From the NCBI RefSeq assembly GCF_001434145.1, contig NZ_AZED01000014.1:248001-312000 (forward strand): a stretch of 64,000 nucleotides of DNA, given 5' to 3'. This document shows, piece by piece, positions 38,071 to 48,384 of this stretch. Each line of letters opens with the position of its first letter. Position 1 is the first letter of the stretch. A model generated the notes under the pieces. That model searched no databases, was not told the DNA's origin, and was given only the letters and a program-made list of their open reading frames with translations. The position numbers and the translations under genes were made by a program. The DNA comes from Lentilactobacillus otakiensis DSM 19908 = JCM 15040. GTDB taxonomy: Bacteria > Bacillota > Bacilli > Lactobacillales > Lactobacillaceae.

Positions 38071-38131
38071 AAAAGAGTTAAATCACAATCTGAGAAGGTA
38101 ATTCTCAGTTGTTGATTTAACTCTTTTTAGT
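38069..38131. terminator. Bidirectional terminator between rsmF and fni
   Basis: AAAAAGAGTTAAATCACAA pairs with TTGTTGATTTAACTCTTTTT across an inner hairpin (CTGAGAA with TTCTCAG). Both strands end in T runs. It overlaps the last bases of rsmF and fni and serves both convergent units. Confidence 0.9.
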
Positions 38132-39161
38132 AGGTCAATTTTCTTTGATTTAAATATGAAATAAGTTGTGGGTCAAGAAGTAGTCGTTGTTGCTGCAAAT
38201 CAGAAATGCTCTGGCAATTCAACATCAACATGATGGCTTTTAGTCCATACTGCCATTCTTTAATGTCAGCGATGATTTGATCATCACTTTGATGGATGAT
38301 GTCGTGGAGAAAATAGCCAGCAACGCCAACCGCTGATGCGCCTAACGCTAAGCATTTAGCGACATCTAATGGTGATTTGACCCCTCCGGAAGCAATGACA
38401 GTCAATTGATTGTTAAATGAGCGGGCTTCCATTAGGGATTCAATTGTGCTCAATCCCCAATTTTTGAGGTAGGCCATATCTTTAGAGTGACGGCGGAAAT
38501 TTTCGATGGCCGCAAAATTTGTGCCACCATGACCGCTCACGTTCACAGACTCAACGCCAATTTTGGCGAGTTGCGCGATCGTTTCTTGACTCATCCCAAA
38601 GCCAACTTCTTTGACAACAACTGGCACGTTAACGTGTTCAACAATTTGTTGGATGTTTTCAACAAAGTCGAACTGACGATCACCTTCCGGCATCACTAAT
38701 TCCTGGGCAACGTTAATGTGGAGTTCCAGTGCATTGGCACCAATCATATCAACCGCAGCTTGGGCGTCTTCGAAAGGATGATTGGCCCCAATATTGGCAA
38801 ACAAAACGCCATCCGGATTGGTTTGTCGAACCACCGTGAAAGAATCACTCACGCTGGGGTCACTCAAGCCAACGCTTTCTGAGCCAACTGCCATCGCTAG
38901 GCCAGTTGCTTTGGCAATTGAAGCCAGCCGACGATTAATTTCTTTTGTGTGTTCACTGCCACCAGACATGGCTTCGATGTAGAAAGGCGTCTTTAGTGGA
39001 ATCCTGGCAATCTGGGTTGAAAGATCGATTTCGTCTAATGAATATTTAGGCAGGCTGGTGTTAATAAAACGAACACCGTCAAAAGCGGTGTCGTCATTTG
39101 TGTAAAATTTTTCGGCCAACGAAACGTGCTCGTCTTTTCGATGTGAGTGTTGTGACGTCAT
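38127..39161 (-). CDS. fni: Isopentenyl-diphosphate delta-isomerase, type 2
   Basis: Interconverts isopentenyl and dimethylallyl diphosphate using FMN and NADPH. The 344-residue protein has the N-terminal RKDEHVSLAEKFY, the conserved FYIEAMSGGSEHTKEIN, HINVAQELVMPEGDRQF, VKEVGFGMS and the phosphate-binding SGHGGTNFAAIE and ASGGVKSPLDVAKCLALGA. Last gene of the mevalonate operon, starting 3 bases after the mvaK2 stop on the minus strand. The operon supplies precursors for undecaprenyl carriers and quinones. Confidence 0.97.
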   Translation of the reverse strand: MTSQHSHRKDEHVSLAEKFYTNDDTAFDGVRFINTSLPKYSLDEIDLSTQIARIPLKTPFYIEAMSGGSEHTKEINRRLASIAKATGLAMAVGSESVGLSDPSVSDSFTVVRQTNPDGVLFANIGANHPFEDAQAAVDMIGANALELHINVAQELVMPEGDRQFDFVENIQQIVEHVNVPVVVKEVGFGMSQETIAQLAKIGVESVNVSGHGGTNFAAIENFRRHSKDMAYLKNWGLSTIESLMEARSFNNQLTVIASGGVKSPLDVAKCLALGASAVGVAGYFLHDIIHQSDDQIIADIKEWQYGLKAIMLMLNCQSISDLQQQRLLLDPQLISYLNQRKLTY

Positions 39162-39164
39162 ATG

Positions 39165-40250
39165 CTACTCCTTGTCGAGATCAATGACTGGGTGCACTTT
39201 AAGAGTGAGCTGTTGAATGCCATTCTCCTCCCAATGCTTGATCATTGAATCAATATCGGTATCCTTGTCAGCAACCACAATTCCGCAATCTCCACCTCCG
39301 GCACCGGAGGATTTAGCAGCTGCGGCATGATCCACAGCAATATCACACATTTTTTTGAGAATTGGCGTTTCAATTGGGACTTTGGTGAACTCAGCCAAAT
39401 GCTGGAGAATTTCTCGATTGCGACGAATACCATGTTTGATGACTGAAAGACTCCCATCTTTGAAGCCGTCAATCAGTTCTTCCAGGCAGGATTTGCTTTC
39501 TGCTAAAAATTGCGAATAAGTTTCGTGCTGATTGCTCTTCTGAATCGCCACTTTATCAACTAAATGAGAAGTAGACGCCGGAGAACCTGTCCAGCCGATG
39601 ATTAATTTTAAGTCATCGGGGGGAGTCAGTTGGGTAATTTTGAGATGCGGCCATGGTTTATTGACCAACTCGATGAGATCTTCCTGCATTCTGGCAGCCA
39701 TTAACCAGCTGCGATCAAAGGAGCGGTAGGCGATCCAACCACCATAAACGCTGGCGGCAATGTCGCCCAGTGAGCCATTTCCTTGGACATCTAAATGAGC
39801 AATCGCTGATAATTTGAATAGTTTGCTTTTGGTTAATGGTAATTTGTAAAATTGACAGAGTGCCTTGACGGTTGCAACAGTGACAGCAGCCGAAGAACCC
39901 AAACCGTACTTTTTACCATTGGGACTATCCAAATCACTATTAATCCGCAGGTCATAGACTTCCATCGACCGGCCAAGTGATTGGGCGTATTCTTCAGTCA
40001 AGTGAATGGCTGAAATTATGTAGTTAAAAGTATTATCACGATTATCAAGAATCATTTGATCGCCACGACGGCGCCAGTAAACAGAATCCTCGCGATATTG
40101 TTTTGAAACGATACTGCCGTAAGACTTGCTCCGAGAAATTTCGACAGTAACGAATTGGTCAAGAGCCACAATAATAGAAGGGTAGCCGGTTTCGACTACC
40201 GCGTATTCACCGGCGATATATAATTTTCCCGGAGCTTTAACCTTAATCAA
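39165..40250 (-). CDS. mvaK2: Phosphomevalonate kinase
   Basis: Phosphorylates mevalonate 5-phosphate to the diphosphate, the third step from mevalonate. The 361-residue GHMP kinase has KAPGKLYIAGEYAVVETGYP at the N-terminus, the P-loop GLGSSAAVTVATVKAL and the C-terminal SSGAGGGDCGIVV. Part of the order mvk-mvaD-mvaK2-fni on the minus strand. The spacing to mvaD is 20 bases. Confidence 0.97.
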   Translation of the reverse strand: MIKVKAPGKLYIAGEYAVVETGYPSIIVALDQFVTVEISRSKSYGSIVSKQYREDSVYWRRRGDQMILDNRDNTFNYIISAIHLTEEYAQSLGRSMEVYDLRINSDLDSPNGKKYGLGSSAAVTVATVKALCQFYKLPLTKSKLFKLSAIAHLDVQGNGSLGDIAASVYGGWIAYRSFDRSWLMAARMQEDLIELVNKPWPHLKITQLTPPDDLKLIIGWTGSPASTSHLVDKVAIQKSNQHETYSQFLAESKSCLEELIDGFKDGSLSVIKHGIRRNREILQHLAEFTKVPIETPILKKMCDIAVDHAAAAKSSGAGGGDCGIVVADKDTDIDSMIKHWEENGIQQLTLKVHPVIDLDKE

Positions 40251-40270
40251 CGGATCATTTCCTTTCTTGC

Positions 40271-41257
40271 TTATAAATATTTCACACCCGGTCCTGGCTG
40301 AGCAACCGTGACTTTTTCAGGCCCGAACATTTTCGAAAATGTGTCAGTAATTGCGGCCGCATTTTGCTTTTGGCAAATCACTTTGACGTTTGGCCCAGCG
40401 TCAATTGTATAGTAGCACTCAATGCCGGAATGCCGAAGTCGTTTGACTTCGTTCATGGCTTCAAGCGTATCCCCAGTAAAGTAAAGAAAATCTGGATTGG
40501 CACTCAACGTTAAGGCGTGCATCCGCATCGCATTTAATTCGCTGATGGTGCCAAAACGGGTAAAGTCATCGGCGTTAATTGCCGTTTTAATACTCTGCAG
40601 GTCTGATTCGACCACCTTTACCCAGGTTGGATAGTACGGCGAAGTGGTGACTGATAACGCCATTCCTTGACGACTTGAAATTGGTTTGTGGTGTTTTTCG
40701 ACCGTCAGGGCCACAATTCGAATGTCATTTAAATTAGGCGTTTCGATTGGAACTGCGTAGGAATCGGAATCGTTGGTGCCACGCTGCCACTCTACAAAGC
40801 CGCCAAATATTGATCGACAAGCGGATCCAGAACCGCGACGAGCCAATCGGGATAGGGCTTGCAAGTCCAAGTCCATTCCCGCAGCTCGACTGGCAGCCGC
40901 TGCCAGGGCAGCAAATGCTGAGGCGGACGACGCCAATCCAGCGGCAGTCGGCACGTGGTTTTCGGATTTTACTCGGGCGTTTAAGGTTATATCTGACTGC
41001 TGACGAACAATGTTTAAGAAATCGTGAACCCGTTGCCAGCCATTACCATCAATCAGTTGATCATCGATCGAAACCGAATCCTGGTCCAAGCTGGCATCAA
41101 ATTGAACACTGGTTTGAGTATAAAATTGATCCAGCGTCAACGAGAGACTGCCGGTATATGGAATAATAAATTCTGCGTTCCGTTTGCCCCAATATTTGAT
41201 TAAGGCGATATTCGTATGGGCAATCGCGGTAACGATCTTATCTGACGAGATTGTCAT
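40271..41257 (-). CDS. mvaD: Diphosphomevalonate decarboxylase
   Basis: Converts mevalonate diphosphate to isopentenyl diphosphate with ATP. The 328-residue GHMP-family protein has AIAHTNIALIKYWGKRN and VPTAAGLASSASAFAALAAA, with the catalytic Asp expected in the YTIDAGPNVKVIC segment. ATG 41257 follows CAGGAGAAGCCC and overlaps the end of mvk by 20 bases. A longer frame upstream lies within mvk and is discounted. Confidence 0.97.
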   Translation of the reverse strand: MTISSDKIVTAIAHTNIALIKYWGKRNAEFIIPYTGSLSLTLDQFYTQTSVQFDASLDQDSVSIDDQLIDGNGWQRVHDFLNIVRQQSDITLNARVKSENHVPTAAGLASSASAFAALAAAASRAAGMDLDLQALSRLARRGSGSACRSIFGGFVEWQRGTNDSDSYAVPIETPNLNDIRIVALTVEKHHKPISSRQGMALSVTTSPYYPTWVKVVESDLQSIKTAINADDFTRFGTISELNAMRMHALTLSANPDFLYFTGDTLEAMNEVKRLRHSGIECYYTIDAGPNVKVICQKQNAAAITDTFSKMFGPEKVTVAQPGPGVKYL

Positions 41258-42239
41258 GGGCTTCTCCTGTTGAAAATTGATAGTTCTTAAATGATTGAAT
41301 CCAAGTTTGAGTGGCGCCAGCTGATCTGAGCGCCGTGGAAATTTGTTGGGCGTCGCTTTGATTTTTTGCCAAGGCAATCACACAACCGCCTAGGCCACTA
41401 CCGGTCAGTTTGGCACCCAAGGCGCGGTTGTCACAGGCAACCCGACAGAAAGTGTCAAGCGTCTGATTGCTGACACCGAGTTGAGCCAAATCGCGTTGAG
41501 ACTGATTCATTAATTTGCCTAATCGTTCATCATCAGTCGTTGCCAATGCATCCTTGGCAGATACAGCAATCTTCCCAAGCTCCTCTATGAGCGGTTTGGC
41601 TGTTTCAGGTTCGTCGACGATATTATCGTGGATCAGCGAAACGGCTTCAGATGTTTTCCCTTTGATTCCGCTATCAGCGATGACAAGTGAAGAGGTAGGG
41701 AGATTAAAATCGATCTGTTCGTTAATTTCATTTTTGACAAACCAAATTGGCATGTTGGAGCTGGCAGTTGCCGAATCTAAGCCGCTTGGATTGCCATGGG
41801 TAATTTTTTCTTCAATGTCAGCTAATTTTAATAGTTGGATTCTGGTCAAATTGACTTCAAAAAAGCCAAAGAAGGCCCGGACGATCGCAATCGCCGTTGC
41901 TGCTGAAGAACCCATCCCACGTTCGGAAGGTAATTTACTCTCAATATTGAGATCAAATGAAAGGTCCTGGGCGCCAAATAGGCTAATCAGATGGTTGGTT
42001 AACGTTTTAACGCCACGCAAATTGTCGGCCATTTCACTGATCGGGCCATCAAAATAACGGCAGTGGATTTCTTGCCCACTGGGGATTTTTTTCAAGGTTG
42101 CTGTGACGTCTACAGAATAGATTGGAATGGCAATTGCCGGCTGCCCGTATACGACACTGTGCTCACCAAACCAAATGATTTTTGCGTAACTTTTTCCAGT
42201 TGCTTTATCTTTCAACTTTATCCGCTCACTTTCAAACAT
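41238..42239 (-). CDS. mvk: Mevalonate kinase
   Basis: First kinase of the pathway, making mevalonate 5-phosphate. The protein is about 333 residues with KIIWFGEHSVVYGQPAIAIP, the P-loop RGMGSSAATAIAIV and the C-terminal KLTGSGLGGCVIALA. First gene of the operon. The start is uncertain: ATG 42239 (used here) has only TTGGA in front, ATG 42260 has no site, and a TTG at 42215 gives (M)KDKATGKSYAKII after GTGAGCGG. The usual enzymes begin close to GKSYAKII, so the shorter form is possible. dinG diverges upstream. Confidence 0.93.
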   Translation of the reverse strand: MFESERIKLKDKATGKSYAKIIWFGEHSVVYGQPAIAIPIYSVDVTATLKKIPSGQEIHCRYFDGPISEMADNLRGVKTLTNHLISLFGAQDLSFDLNIESKLPSERGMGSSAATAIAIVRAFFGFFEVNLTRIQLLKLADIEEKITHGNPSGLDSATASSNMPIWFVKNEINEQIDFNLPTSSLVIADSGIKGKTSEAVSLIHDNIVDEPETAKPLIEELGKIAVSAKDALATTDDERLGKLMNQSQRDLAQLGVSNQTLDTFCRVACDNRALGAKLTGSGLGGCVIALAKNQSDAQQISTALRSAGATQTWIQSFKNYQFSTGEAHDNLVR

Positions 42240-42409
42240 TCCAATTTTATCATAGTTCACTGATTCGAGAACGTTTTAAAGATATTTTTAGAGATTCATA
42301 AATAATTCGACTTCTTTCCATGGTAGATTATCACATCTAGCTTGTAGTATGATTAAAGTTAGTGAATATTTAAGAAAAGTCAGCTAATAAATCAGATTGG
42401 TGAATGACA

Positions 42410-45247
42410 ATGAATTCAAAAACCACCTTCGCAGTTGTTGATATTGAAACGACCGGGACGGATATTGCCGCCGATAACCGGACAATTCAGTTCAGCTGCT
42501 GCTTGGTTTCCAACAATAAAATTATAAAAACGTTCGTAACTGATATTAACCCGCAACGAGAAGTACCCAATCGAATCGTGCAGTTAACCGGCATTACCAA
42601 CGAACGACTTAAAAAAGCAAAAACTTTTGATCAGGTTGCCGCTCAACTCTATTCCCTGTTGAACAATACGGTCTTTGTCGCCCATAACGTCAACTTTGAT
42701 TTTCCATTTTTAAATTCGGAATTTCAACGGGTCGGCTATCCTGAATTACAAATTGAAGCCATCGATACAGTCACGTTGAGCCAGATACTATTGCCCACCT
42801 TGTCCAGCTATCGGCTTCAGGATCTGAGTGCTTACTTCAATATTGAGCACGATCATCCCCACACCGCAGACAGTGACGCAATGGCAACAGCCAAACTATT
42901 GCTGATCTTACTTCGACAAATCCAAATGCTGCCAAGAATCACCTTGGAGCAGATCATCAGCGTGAATCCATCCCTGCCTCAAGATACGATGCAGGTCTTT
43001 TTGGACGCCGATGAGGCTAATCGTAAGCGGGTTCACACGCCCAAGCTGCCGGATCAGCTACGAATTTCTTCAGGACTCGTTTTACGGAAACATGATTCAG
43101 TTGATCAAACCGATGAGGCCGGTCGACAGGATTTCCGATATCCAAAGACTAAGAAAGCCAAGCAAAAGATTTTACCCGACAACCTGGAATCACGCCTGGA
43201 ACAAAACAAAATGATGAACCTGATCTACAACAACTATGCAGATCCGCAACATCACGATGCCAAAACATTGTTAATCGAAGCCCCAACTGGGATTGGTAAA
43301 AGTTTGGGTTATTGTTTGCCGCTCAGTTACTTGGTATCTGCCAAGAAACCAGCGGTCATCAGTACCTCCACGACTTATTTGCAGTTTCAGCTGCAGAACC
43401 AAACCCTGCCAATGTTAAACGAAGGGCTGCCATTTAAAGTCCACAGCGTCATCTTAAAGGGTGCCAGTCACTATATTGATCTCTATAAATTCCGCAACCT
43501 ATTATTTGTTCCGGACAGTTCCAGTCAAACTGCGTTTATTAAGGCGCAGATTTTAGTGTGGCTGACGGTGACCACGACTGGTGATCTGGATGAACTGCAT
43601 TTAAACGTCGACCAGACACCATTTGTCTGGAAAATTCAGCACACCGGTGTTAAGTGGCTTGATCCAAATGAACCGTTTTATGACGACGATTTTCTGCGCT
43701 ACAACTTACAAAAAGCTGAAAGTGCCGACTTTGTCATTGTGAATCACAGTTATTTAATCAAAAATTGGCAATACTTCAAGGACTTGCCAACCAAGCCCTA
43801 TCTGTTAATTGATGAAACCCAACAATTTGCCGAGACTGCCATTCGCAATAATCAGGAACGCATCAATCCGTTATCGCTGATTACCACGATTAACAAAATT
43901 CTGGCAAACATTAACGGCACCCACGAGGATAATATCAGAGAAATTGTCGGTGAAGATGCAATCTTGGATCACGCCATTAGTGAACTTGACGGGCAGCTTC
44001 GTGAAGGCAAGAACTTGGTTGCCAATGTAATCCAGACCTTTTTCGAAATGGTGGTTAAAGGTAAACGGCTCCATCGCAATGTTGAGTTCTTTGAGCGGCT
44101 CATTCCGATTACTGAAATGAAGTCGGTCATTAGTGCCAACCAGGCTTCCATCAAGAAACTAAGGGCAGTTCATGACAGTTTGGATGGCTTGCTGGCAACC
44201 TTAAATACCCAGATTGATCACAATGCGGGTGCCTATACCAACCATGATTTCTTGAGCATTTATTCATTTTTTGAAAATTATAATGAGTTTAATCATAAAT
44301 TGAGATTGCTGTTGTCCATTATTGATGTCGACGACAAATCCATTGAGCAGCATGTGACTTGGGTGACAGTCAATAATGTCAAAGATGTTAATAGTTTGAC
44401 TTTGAATCGGGGGATTTTGAAAACCGAGGATTATCTCCGAGATCACGTCTACTCAGCCTTTGAACCGGTGACCTTCACTGGCGCGACAATCTTTTCGTCG
44501 CGGCGATCGCAGTTCATCTATAACTTATTGGGGATTAGTCGTGAAGATTCGGCTATTAAACGTCTGAAGAGTGACTTTAATCCAAAAGATCAGGCAAGAT
44601 TGTATTTGGTGACCGGTCAAGATGATCAGCAGTTTGCCACCAACTCAGATACGTATCTGGAAAAAGTGGCCGCCAATATTGAAACCATTTATAAGAATGA
44701 GCCGCGGCAGACTTTGGTGTTGTTTAATTCGTTAAACGCGATTGAGCGAACTTATCATTTGCTTCAGGAGAATGGCTTTACCGCCACCCATTTTGTCTTG
44801 GCGCAGGGTGTTCATGGAACGGCTTCTAAAATCAGTAAGCAATTTATTCACCACGAACCGGCAATCCTGCTGGGTGCCAACACATTCTGGCAGGGGGTTG
44901 ATTTCCCGCGGAATTTATTGGAAAATTTGATTGTTGCGCAATTACCATTTGATACGCCATCAGATCCATATAATCACGCGCTGTACTCAATTGAACGGAG
45001 TAAGGGTAAGAATCCGTTTTACAGTATTACGCTCCCCAAAGCGACGCTACGGCTCCGTCAGGGCATGGGACGGCTGCTCCGAACCAAGGATGATTTTGGG
45101 ACGATCTTTATTTTGGATCCAAGGTTGTTATCCAAACGATACGGCAGCACAATTCTATCAAATCTGCGAAACGATATTCCCGTTATCCAAGGCGATATTG
45201 ATGATTGCGTGCTGGACATGGTTAAGTTTTTTGAAAGCAGAAATTAA
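42410..45247 (+). CDS. dinG: DinG-type helicase with N-terminal exonuclease domain
   Basis: A 945-residue protein joining a DEDDh 3'-5' exonuclease (FAVVDIETTGTDI, HNVNFDFPFL, HTADSDAMATAKLL, residues 1-170) to an XPD/DinG-like helicase (Walker A EAPTGIGKSLGYCLPL near residue 290; DETQQFAE in place of DEAH; LLGANTFWQGVDFP and LRQGMGRLLRT at the end). The Firmicute version is often better described as an exonuclease of DNA repair, with no iron-sulfur Cys set apparent. ATG 42410 follows GGTGA; ATG 42404 is an alternative. First gene of a five-gene operon. Confidence 0.93.
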   Translation: MNSKTTFAVVDIETTGTDIAADNRTIQFSCCLVSNNKIIKTFVTDINPQREVPNRIVQLTGITNERLKKAKTFDQVAAQLYSLLNNTVFVAHNVNFDFPFLNSEFQRVGYPELQIEAIDTVTLSQILLPTLSSYRLQDLSAYFNIEHDHPHTADSDAMATAKLLLILLRQIQMLPRITLEQIISVNPSLPQDTMQVFLDADEANRKRVHTPKLPDQLRISSGLVLRKHDSVDQTDEAGRQDFRYPKTKKAKQKILPDNLESRLEQNKMMNLIYNNYADPQHHDAKTLLIEAPTGIGKSLGYCLPLSYLVSAKKPAVISTSTTYLQFQLQNQTLPMLNEGLPFKVHSVILKGASHYIDLYKFRNLLFVPDSSSQTAFIKAQILVWLTVTTTGDLDELHLNVDQTPFVWKIQHTGVKWLDPNEPFYDDDFLRYNLQKAESADFVIVNHSYLIKNWQYFKDLPTKPYLLIDETQQFAETAIRNNQERINPLSLITTINKILANINGTHEDNIREIVGEDAILDHAISELDGQLREGKNLVANVIQTFFEMVVKGKRLHRNVEFFERLIPITEMKSVISANQASIKKLRAVHDSLDGLLATLNTQIDHNAGAYTNHDFLSIYSFFENYNEFNHKLRLLLSIIDVDDKSIEQHVTWVTVNNVKDVNSLTLNRGILKTEDYLRDHVYSAFEPVTFTGATIFSSRRSQFIYNLLGISREDSAIKRLKSDFNPKDQARLYLVTGQDDQQFATNSDTYLEKVAANIETIYKNEPRQTLVLFNSLNAIERTYHLLQENGFTATHFVLAQGVHGTASKISKQFIHHEPAILLGANTFWQGVDFPRNLLENLIVAQLPFDTPSDPYNHALYSIERSKGKNPFYSITLPKATLRLRQGMGRLLRTKDDFGTIFILDPRLLSKRYGSTILSNLRNDIPVIQGDIDDCVLDMVKFFESRN

Positions 45248-45311
45248 TGTCCGTTTGTCGGGCAGTTTATTTGCTATAATTAGAAATAACGAAATTTAAG
45301 AGGGAGATAAC

Positions 45312-45818
45312 ATGCAACGGCATCGAAGAGTAAAAAAACAATCATATGTTAAAATTTCCTGGATCGTGATCGCCGTTATTTTAATTCTCTGCTTTACGTT
45401 CTTCATTATCATGCATACCGCAGAACGACCAATGACAATTGCCCGTGGCCAAACCGAGACCATTGCGAAAAAGTATGCCGGTTTACGAGATGTAGACTCC
45501 TTCTACACTTCTAATTTAGGCAAAACCTACTACTCGGTTTCCGGTGTCGATAACAAGAATAAGAACGTCTATGTGATTGTTGCCAAGAAGGGCGGAACAG
45601 TAACCGTCATTAACCGCAACAGTGGCATTACCGAACAACAAGCAAAGAATGTGATTCAGCGCCAGAAGCACCCGGCAAAGTTGAATGGGATTGGGCTGAC
45701 TTTGATCAAGTCCAAACCATACTGGGTGGCCAGTTATATGAATTCTAAAGGCAACTTGTGCTTTACAACCATTAGTTTCAAGAATGGGGCAATTTATAAA
45801 TCAATCGAAAATATTTAA
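45312..45818 (+). CDS. ypmB: YpmB-like membrane protein (DUF5590)
   Basis: A 168-residue protein with a charged N-terminus, one membrane segment (about 13-36, ISWIVIAVILILCFTFFIIM) and an extracytoplasmic region carrying two PepSY-like halves (YYSVSGVDNKNKNVYVIVAK and YWVASYMNSKGNLCFTTIS). Function unknown. It lies between dinG and aspB exactly as ypmB does in B. subtilis. AGGGAGATAAC precedes the ATG. Confidence 0.88.
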   Translation: MQRHRRVKKQSYVKISWIVIAVILILCFTFFIIMHTAERPMTIARGQTETIAKKYAGLRDVDSFYTSNLGKTYYSVSGVDNKNKNVYVIVAKKGGTVTVINRNSGITEQQAKNVIQRQKHPAKLNGIGLTLIKSKPYWVASYMNSKGNLCFTTISFKNGAIYKSIENI

Positions 45819-45837
45819 TTCATGAAAGGATACTTTA

Positions 45838-47058
45838 ATGAAATTTTCTGATAGGGCGATGCAGGTCACGCCTTCCGCAACTGTAAAAGTCTCTAACACT
45901 GCCAAAGCAATGATCAGAAAGGGCATCGAAGTCATTAATTTAGGCATTGGCGAACCCGATTTTAAAACGCCTAAAGTGATTGCAGATGCTGCCATCAAAG
46001 CAATTCAGGACGGTAAGACGAGTTTCTATACGCCGGCAAGTGGATTGCCTCAGTTAAAAGAAGCCATTGCAGAACGGATCAAAAAGGACTGCGGGGTCAT
46101 TTACCCGGTTGATCAGATTAGTGTGACCAATGGGGCTAAAATGGCGCTGTACGTTTTGATGCAGGTGTTAGTAGATCAAGGCTCTGAAGTTCTCTTACCA
46201 CGGCCAAGCTGGGTGAGCTACAAGCAACAGGTTCTCCTAGCCGGTGGCAAGCCGGTGGTTGTTGAGACTGGCGATGATTTTAAAATTACGACTAAAACCC
46301 TGGACGATGCTGTTTCCAGGGATGCCAAGGTCTTAGTAATCAATTCGCCACAGAATCCAACCGGGACCGTTTATTCCAGGGATGAACTGGAAGCGATTGG
46401 TAAATGGGCTGTTCTGCACAATGTCACTTTGATTGCCGACGATATCTATGGCAAATTGATGTATAACCAAAATCAGTTTGTGTCACTCATTCAAATTAGT
46501 GACGAAATTGCTGCATCAACGGTGTTGGTCAATGGCGTATCCAAAGCTTATTCCATGACCGGTTGGCGGATTGGCTATGTTGCCGGTGCTCCTGAGCTCA
46601 TTAGCAAGGTGAACGCCATCCTTTCTCATTCGACTGGGAACCCAGCGACTGTTAGCCAGTATGCGGCAATTGCAGCTTTTGAATCAGACCAGACTGAGGT
46701 GGAATCGATGCGAGTCGCTTTTGAAGAACGACTGAATACGATTTATCCACTGGTTCAAAAAATCCCTGGATTTAAGATGGCAGTTAAACCTCAGGGTGCC
46801 TTTTACCTGTTCCCAAATGTTCAAGAAGCCATCAAACTTGCTGGAGTAAATACATCTGGGGAGTTGGTTGATCTTTTGCTGGATAAAGCACACGTTGCTG
46901 TCGTTGACGGGGATGCGTTTGGCATGCCCGGCTACTTGCGATTAAGTTATGCTGCCAGCTTGAAAGATTTGTTGACAGCGGTTGATCGAATTACTAAATT
47001 TATGAATCAATTTTTAAAAAAACAAGTATCTGGAGGGATCGGAATTGAAACAAATTAA
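45838..47058 (+). CDS. aspB: Aspartate aminotransferase
   Basis: A class I PLP-dependent aminotransferase of 406 residues that exchanges amino groups between aspartate and 2-oxoglutarate. The N-terminal [14 protein letters not shown], the [16 protein letters not shown] segment, and the PLP-binding Lys in [16 protein letters not shown] are intact. Location next to asnS fits supply of aspartate for asparagine and protein synthesis. The last codons overlap the asnS start by 14 bases, implying coupling. Confidence 0.94.
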   Translation: MKFSDRAMQVTPSATVKVSNTAKAMIRKGIEVINLGIGEPDFKTPKVIADAAIKAIQDGKTSFYTPASGLPQLKEAIAERIKKDCGVIYPVDQISVTNGAKMALYVLMQVLVDQGSEVLLPRPSWVSYKQQVLLAGGKPVVVETGDDFKITTKTLDDAVSRDAKVLVINSPQNPTGTVYSRDELEAIGKWAVLHNVTLIADDIYGKLMYNQNQFVSLIQISDEIAASTVLVNGVSKAYSMTGWRIGYVAGAPELISKVNAILSHSTGNPATVSQYAAIAAFESDQTEVESMRVAFEERLNTIYPLVQKIPGFKMAVKPQGAFYLFPNVQEAIKLAGVNTSGELVDLLLDKAHVAVVDGDAFGMPGYLRLSYAASLKDLLTAVDRITKFMNQFLKKQVSGGIGIETN

Positions 47059-48340
47059 CATGGTTGACGCCCCAAAGTACGTTAACGAAAAAGTCAAAAT
47101 TGGTGTTTGGTTAACCAATAAACGCTCAAGTGGGAAGATTGCTTTCCTGCAGCTCCGTGATGGATCAGCCTTTTTCCAAGGTGTGGTCGTGAAAAACAAT
47201 GTTACCCCGGAAGTTTTTGAATTGGCCAAGGAAGTTAAACAAGAGACCAGTATGTGGGTCACAGGAATTATTCACGAAGATTCCCGGTCTAAATTTGGCT
47301 ATGAGATTGAAATTGAAACCATTGAAGTGATTTCTGAAGCTCATGATTATCCAATTACACCCAAAGAACATGGTATTGACTTCTTGATGGATCACCGACA
47401 CCTATGGTTGAGATCTAGTCGACCACATGCCGTTATGCGGATCCGTAATGAAGTCATCAAAGCAACTTATGATTTTTTCAATGACGAAGGATTTATTAAA
47501 ATTGATGCGCCAATTCTGACCGGTAGTGCACCAGAGGGAACCACCACTTTATTCCATACTGAATATTTTGATCGGGATGCTTATCTTTCTCAAAGTGGTC
47601 AGTTATACGAAGAAGCTGGTGCCGAAGCCTTTGGCAAGGTCTTTTCATTTGGGCCGACTTTTAGAGCGGAAAAATCCAAGACCCGTCGCCATTTGATCGA
47701 ATTTTGGATGATTGAACCCGAAATGGCCTTTATGCACCAAGAGGAAAGTTTGGAAATTCAAGAGCGCTACATCGCTTACTTGGTCACTCGGGTTCTTAAA
47801 AATTGTGAAATGGAATTAAAGACCTTGGATCGTGATCCTGAAGTTCTTAAAAAATATACGATTTTACCATACCCTCGCATTAGTTATGATGAAGCAATCG
47901 ACATGCTCAAAAAGGGTGGTTTTGATCTTGAATGGGGTGTTGATTTCGGTTCACCTGAGGAGACTTTCCTGGCAGATCAATTTAACCAACCAGTCTTTGT
48001 CATTAACTATCCAAAGGCAATTAAGCCATTTTACATGAAGCCACATCCAACCCGCGATGACGTGGTTATTTGTGCTGACTTGTTGGCGCCTGAAGGTTAT
48101 GGGGAAATCATCGGTGGTTCAGAACGGGCAACCGATTACAATTACCTTTATGACCAAATTGTCAAAGCCGGCTTAGACCCTAAGGAGTATTCATGGTACT
48201 TGGATCTCCGTAAGTACGGAAGTGTTCCGCATTCTGGATTTGGATTGGGACTTGAACGTGCCTTGACCTGGTTAACAGGTGAGGACCATGTCCGTGAGGC
48301 AATTCCATTCCCAAGATTACTTAACCGAATTTATCCATAG
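47045..48340 (+). CDS. asnS: Asparaginyl-tRNA synthetase
   Basis: Charges tRNA-Asn. The 431-residue class IIb synthetase has an N-terminal OB fold ([20 protein letters not shown]), motif 2 around [20 protein letters not shown] and motif 3 [16 protein letters not shown] take the TTG at 47045 after GGAGGGATCGGAA; ATG 47060 five codons later is the alternative. The enzyme type is asparagine-specific, so the organism does not depend only on transamidation for Asn-tRNA. Confidence 0.96.
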   Translation: MKQINMVDAPKYVNEKVKIGVWLTNKRSSGKIAFLQLRDGSAFFQGVVVKNNVTPEVFELAKEVKQETSMWVTGIIHEDSRSKFGYEIEIETIEVISEAHDYPITPKEHGIDFLMDHRHLWLRSSRPHAVMRIRNEVIKATYDFFNDEGFIKIDAPILTGSAPEGTTTLFHTEYFDRDAYLSQSGQLYEEAGAEAFGKVFSFGPTFRAEKSKTRRHLIEFWMIEPEMAFMHQEESLEIQERYIAYLVTRVLKNCEMELKTLDRDPEVLKKYTILPYPRISYDEAIDMLKKGGFDLEWGVDFGSPEETFLADQFNQPVFVINYPKAIKPFYMKPHPTRDDVVICADLLAPEGYGEIIGGSERATDYNYLYDQIVKAGLDPKEYSWYLDLRKYGSVPHSGFGLGLERALTWLTGEDHVREAIPFPRLLNRIYP

Positions 48341-48384
48341 ACTGAAATGTCACAGTCATTTTAAGAGGATCCGAGGCGATTTGA

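Noticed and set aside
41515-42057. A 180-codon plus-strand frame inside mvk
   Set aside because: Antisense to conserved GHMP-kinase motifs; an open frame there is a by-product of codon bias.
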